Of a stretch of DNA of 15,344 nt, positions 12,400 through 15,344 are shown piece after piece. How positions within the stretch are numbered: the stretch's first letter is position 1; the number at the start of each line of letters is the position of its first letter. The position numbers and the translations under genes are program-made. The stretch lies in the NCBI GenBank assembly GCA_902795845.1, contig CADBMU010000106.1, positions 1-15,344 of the forward strand, given 5' to 3'. A model generated the notes under the pieces. It was not told where the DNA came from, made no database searches, and saw only the letters and a list, made by a program, of their open reading frames with translations. The stretch is from an uncultured Erysipelotrichaceae bacterium. Lineage in GTDB: Bacteria; Bacillota_I; Bacilli_A; RF39; UBA660.

Positions 12400-15024
12400 T
12401 TATAACCATTCTTTATATTTTTTTATATATATTTTTTTAATAAATGAAACAATTAAAAAATACATTAAAACTAAAAAACACAAGTAAATATAAAATTTTA
12501 ATGGCATTATTTCAAAATGAAAAGTTTCTACATTATGTAATAATAAGGGCGTTATAATAGTTAAAACTAACGAAAATAATGTCAATATATTTAATTTAAA
12601 ACTAGCATTTGATTCAATAAATGGCTTTTTAGAAGTTCTTACATTATAAATAATCATTAATTCTGTTACTAAGCATGTAACAAACCATGCAGTTTGAAAA
12701 TATGACTGCATACTAGTACTATTATATTTAAATATAAACCAAAATATTATAAATGAAATAATATCTATTAAAGAACTGGTAACTCCCATTACCTTCATAA
12801 ATCTTGATATGCCTTTTGTATCCCATTTTTTAGGATTTTTAATAAACTCTAAATCAACATTATCATAGGGTATTCCAATTTGGGAAAAATCATATATAAA
12901 ATCTTGTAATAACATTTGAATTGGTAAAAGTGGTAAGAAAGGAAAGAAAATACTAGCAATCATTATGCTAAAAACATCACCAAAATCAGCACTTAAAGCC
13001 ATTTTCATATATTTAATAATGTTACCATAAACTTTTCTTCCCTCTACTACTCCATCATAGATAACATTTAGACTTTGTTTTAAAATAATTATATCACTAG
13101 CTTCTTTTGCAATTGATGTTGCTGTGTTTACAGAAATTCCAACATCAGCTTTACTTAATGATGGAGCATCATTTACTCCATCTCCCATGTACCCTACTAC
13201 ATGACCATTATTTTGAAATAAATTAACAATTCTTTCTTTTTGAAGTGGATTCATTCTTGCATAAACATCAACTTTATCTAGCATTAAAGATAACTCATCA
13301 TCATTCATTTTATCAATATCACTTCCAAGTAATATTTTAGAAGTGTTAAGTCCAACCATATTACATATGTTTTTTGTTGCATAAGGATTATCACCAGTAA
13401 GTATTTTAGTTTTTATTCCAATTTCATTAAGTTTAATTAATGTATTTTTAGCACTACTTTTAGCTGGATCTAAAAATCCTACAAATCCTACAAAAGTCAT
13501 ATTTTTTTCAGAAGAAAAATCAAATTTATCTTTACCAGGATAATCTCTTTTTTCACTCAATGCAATTACTTGCATTCCTTCACTTGCTAATATTTTTGCC
13601 TTTTCTTTTATTGTAGTTATATAATCACTAGTTAATGCAATTGTTTTACCATTAATTATTAAATTATCACAATCATTTATTATTTCTTCTAGTGCCCCTT
13701 TAGTTATCATTCTGTACGTTTTATTATTTTTAACTACTACACTTTGTTTTTTTCGAATATAATCAAAAGGAATTTCATCAATTTTTTCATAATTTTTTAG
13801 CTGTTCTTGAATGTTATTTTTAACAGCATAATTTATTACGGCCTTATCAACAAGATTTTTTATACCTGTACTATAATAACTATTTAAATAAGCATATTCT
13901 AATATTTTCTCATTTTCATTTCCTAAAGCATCTATATATTTTTGTAATGTTATTTTATTTTCTGTAAGTGTTCCTGTTTTATCAGTACAAAGTATATCAA
14001 TTGCTCCAAGGTTTTGTATAGCTTCTATTTTTTTTACTAAAGTTTTTTTCTTAGCTAAGCTTTTACTTCCTTTAGTCAAGTTTACATTTAAAATCATTGG
14101 TAACATACTTGGTGTAATACCTACTGCAACGGATAAGGCAAATAATAAGGCTTCATTAAAATTTTTCTTAATTATTCCATCAATTACAATAACAACTAGA
14201 CATACTCCAATCATATATTTTATTAATAGATTTGATATGCTTTTAATTCCTTTATCAAAATTAGTTAATTCTTTTTTATTAGTAACTTCCTTACCAACTT
14301 TACCTAAATATGTATCAAATCCTGTAGAAATTACAAGGCCTGTTCCACTACCACTTTCTACTGTTGTTCCCATTAAACAAATATTATCAATATCAAAAAT
14401 CTCTTTAGGAGTTTTATTAATTTTATCTAATTTTTCTACTAAAATACTTTCTCCTGTAAATACTGATTCATTAATAAATAAATCTTTACTTTCTATAATT
14501 TTTAAATCAGCAGGGATTATTGTTCCAGCATTTAATTTTACTATATCTCCAGTAACAACATCTTCAACTTTTATTTCTAATTCTTTATTGTCTCTTATAA
14601 CTAATACAGTAGAATATATGCTACTTTTTAATTTTCTATTAAATTTATATACTGAATAATCTTGAAAAAATCTTATTAAAGCACTAATAAATGCAATTAT
14701 AATAATTATCATTGATCCAAGTTTATCTTTCAAAAAAAAGTTAATTATAGCTAGTACTAATAATATGATAATAAATTCATCTTTAAAAGCATTTAAAAGA
14801 AAATATGTCCAATGTTTTTTTGTATCTTTAACTACTACATTTTTACCATTTTCATTTAATCTTTTTTTTGCGGCATTACTAGTAAGACCATTTATATTGC
14901 TATTATATCTCTTTAAAATATTTTCATTATCCATTTTTGAATCAACCATATATTTTTTTAATATCTCTTGGTCGTCATTTTTTAAATTTTTATTTTTCTT
15001 TTTTATATCAAATATTTGAATCAT
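12400..15024 (-). CDS. mgtA: Magnesium-translocating P-type ATPase (MgtA-like)
   Basis: This 874-residue polytopic pump imports a divalent cation, normally Mg2+, by ATP hydrolysis. Motifs in order: TGES (190-193, actuator), TPSMLPM in M4 (304-310), DKTGTLT with phosphorylated Asp348, KGALE in the nucleotide domain, TGDNP, GDGVNDAP (614-621), then M5 SADFGDVFS and M6 LQDFIYDFSQIGIPYDNVD. The M6 end and the C-terminus (MPLKFYIYLC....KKYKEW) align by eye with E. coli MgtA, marking the P3B class. Compared with MgtA as I recall it, M4 Glu is Ser and several M5/M6 Asn are Asp. I start at ATG 15024 behind GAAGGT; a 12-codon extension to 15060 would cover the promoter. No Mg2+-sensing leader fits in the short gap after mazF. 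Confidence 0.92.
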   Translation of the reverse strand: MIQIFDIKKKNKNLKNDDQEILKKYMVDSKMDNENILKRYNSNINGLTSNAAKKRLNENGKNVVVKDTKKHWTYFLLNAFKDEFIIILLVLAIINFFLKDKLGSMIIIIIAFISALIRFFQDYSVYKFNRKLKSSIYSTVLVIRDNKELEIKVEDVVTGDIVKLNAGTIIPADLKIIESKDLFINESVFTGESILVEKLDKINKTPKEIFDIDNICLMGTTVESGSGTGLVISTGFDTYLGKVGKEVTNKKELTNFDKGIKSISNLLIKYMIGVCLVVIVIDGIIKKNFNEALLFALSVAVGITPSMLPMILNVNLTKGSKSLAKKKTLVKKIEAIQNLGAIDILCTDKTGTLTENKITLQKYIDALGNENEKILEYAYLNSYYSTGIKNLVDKAVINYAVKNNIQEQLKNYEKIDEIPFDYIRKKQSVVVKNNKTYRMITKGALEEIINDCDNLIINGKTIALTSDYITTIKEKAKILASEGMQVIALSEKRDYPGKDKFDFSSEKNMTFVGFVGFLDPAKSSAKNTLIKLNEIGIKTKILTGDNPYATKNICNMVGLNTSKILLGSDIDKMNDDELSLMLDKVDVYARMNPLQKERIVNLFQNNGHVVGYMGDGVNDAPSLSKADVGISVNTATSIAKEASDIIILKQSLNVIYDGVVEGRKVYGNIIKYMKMALSADFGDVFSIMIASIFFPFLPLLPIQMLLQDFIYDFSQIGIPYDNVDLEFIKNPKKWDTKGISRFMKVMGVTSSLIDIISFIIFWFIFKYNSTSMQSYFQTAWFVTCLVTELMIIYNVRTSKKPFIESNASFKLNILTLFSLVLTIITPLLLHNVETFHFEIMPLKFYIYLCFLVLMYFLIVSFIKKIYIKKYKEWL

Positions 15025-15048
15025 TTTTATTACCTTCTTATCATCAAA

Positions 15049-15077
15049 ATTATAATACAAAAAAATAAAAAAGTGAA
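15049..15077 (-). promoter_or_regulatory. mgtA promoter
   Basis: On the minus strand, TATAAT (15049-15054) is perfect; at 17 bp the -35 is TTCACT (15072-15077), inside the preceding terminator hairpin. The leader is only about 20 nt. Confidence 0.55.
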
Positions 15078-15087
15078 TTCACTTTTT
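15061..15087 (-). terminator. Palindromic terminator after the MazF-type gene
   Basis: A perfect 20-bp palindrome, AAAAAGTG-AATT-CACTTTTT (15068-15087), is followed on the minus strand by TATTTTT. It overlaps the stop codon of the toxin gene. Confidence 0.75.
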
Positions 15088-15344
15088 ATTCTTCTATACA
15101 TGCATTTAATAAAGTAATTATACTCATTAAGTCATTTTCTGATAATTTTTCAATAAATTTTAAATTTCTAATTTCATAGTCAATGCTTCTTATGTGTTCA
15201 CATAAAACTGAGCCATGAATTTGTTGGGTATCTTCTAATTGATAATGGGTTGGAAATTCTTTGTTATTAGATGTGACTGGACAAACAATAACCATTTTAG
15301 TATTTTCATTAAAAACATTATTACTAACTACTATAGCAGGTCTA
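15086..15344 (-). CDS. mazF: MazF/PemK-family toxin (mRNA interferase), 5' end cut off
   Basis: The frame is open to the right edge, so the N-terminus lies outside the window. Visible residues begin RPAIVVSNN, then TKMVIVCPVTSN, EFPTHYQL, GSVLCEHIRSIDYE and end in LNACIEE. These are the core strands of MazF/PemK endoribonucleases, including the P-T-S segment and the EHIRSID region typical of the Gram-positive MazF group. Such toxins cleave specific mRNA sites and are held inactive by a MazE-type antitoxin, normally encoded just upstream, here outside the window. The ATG at 15295 is internal: starting there would delete the conserved RPAIVVSN strand. Confidence 0.88.
   Translation of the reverse strand, partial: RPAIVVSNNVFNENTKMVIVCPVTSNNKEFPTHYQLEDTQQIHGSVLCEHIRSIDYEIRNLKFIEKLSENDLMSIITLLNACIEE

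Noticed and set aside
15086..15295. Complete small gene starting at ATG 15295
   Set aside because: The frame continues to the right edge encoding the conserved RPAIVVSN strand of MazF, so this Met is internal and the gene is cut by the window.
1..15344. Mycoplasma-type genetic code (TGA as Trp)
   Set aside because: Trp residues in conserved positions (transglycosylase, M23 repeats, MgtA C-terminus) use TGG, and the DUF1292-like gene ends in TGA.
1..15344. CRISPR array or insertion sequence
   Set aside because: No regularly spaced direct repeats and no transposase-like frame were seen on either strand.

Overview
The window is an AT-rich bacterial chromosome segment (roughly a quarter G+C). 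All sixteen coding regions I support and the one tRNA gene lie on the minus strand, so transcription runs from high to low coordinates. Strong AGGAGG-type ribosome sites, sigma-A-like promoters (several with an extended TGn -10), RelQ, a NatAB/YhaQP-like exporter, a cyclophilin lipoprotein and RpoZ point to a low-GC Firmicute or Tenericutes-related gut-type bacterium. TGG is used for Trp and TGA occurs as a stop, so the genetic code is standard and not the Mycoplasma code. I cannot name the species.

Layout in transcription order. (a) 15344-11070: a MazF/PemK-type toxin cut by the window edge, ending in a palindromic terminator; an MgtA-type P-type ATPase; a single-pass membrane protein with a long acidic tail; RNA polymerase omega (rpoZ); and tRNA-Ala(UGC) with its own promoter and terminator. 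(b) 10986-9816: a class I glutamine amidotransferase of the peptidase C26 type, its terminator a near copy of the tRNA terminator, then an unrecognised 127-residue protein closed by a strong bidirectional terminator. (c) 9806-7211: a small holin-like membrane protein overlapping a signal-less M23 endolysin with three C-terminal wall-binding-like repeats (a phage-style lysis cassette with no other phage genes in view), a terminator, then a membrane-anchored lytic transglycosylase with a TTG start and a DUF1292-like small protein. (d) 7204-6458: RelQ alarmone synthetase with its own promoter and terminator, then the Y-family polymerase DinB, whose promoter carries a LexA/SOS-box-like palindrome between -35 and -10. 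(e) 5211-1: a tightly packed operon (cyclophilin lipoprotein, ABC ATPase, ABC permease, dGTPase-like HD hydrolase), then a separately promoted, unrecognised gene that runs off the left edge.

The genes mix housekeeping (rpoZ, tRNA, mgtA), stress and nucleotide control (relQ, dinB, dgt, mazF) and envelope functions (exporter, cyclophilin, lysis cassette, transglycosylase). The most distinctive points are the orphan holin-endolysin pair with a GACCGGTC palindrome where its -35 should be, the SOS-like box at dinB, the strong in-frame internal start in the left-edge gene, and linked membrane-residue changes in the MgtA homologue.
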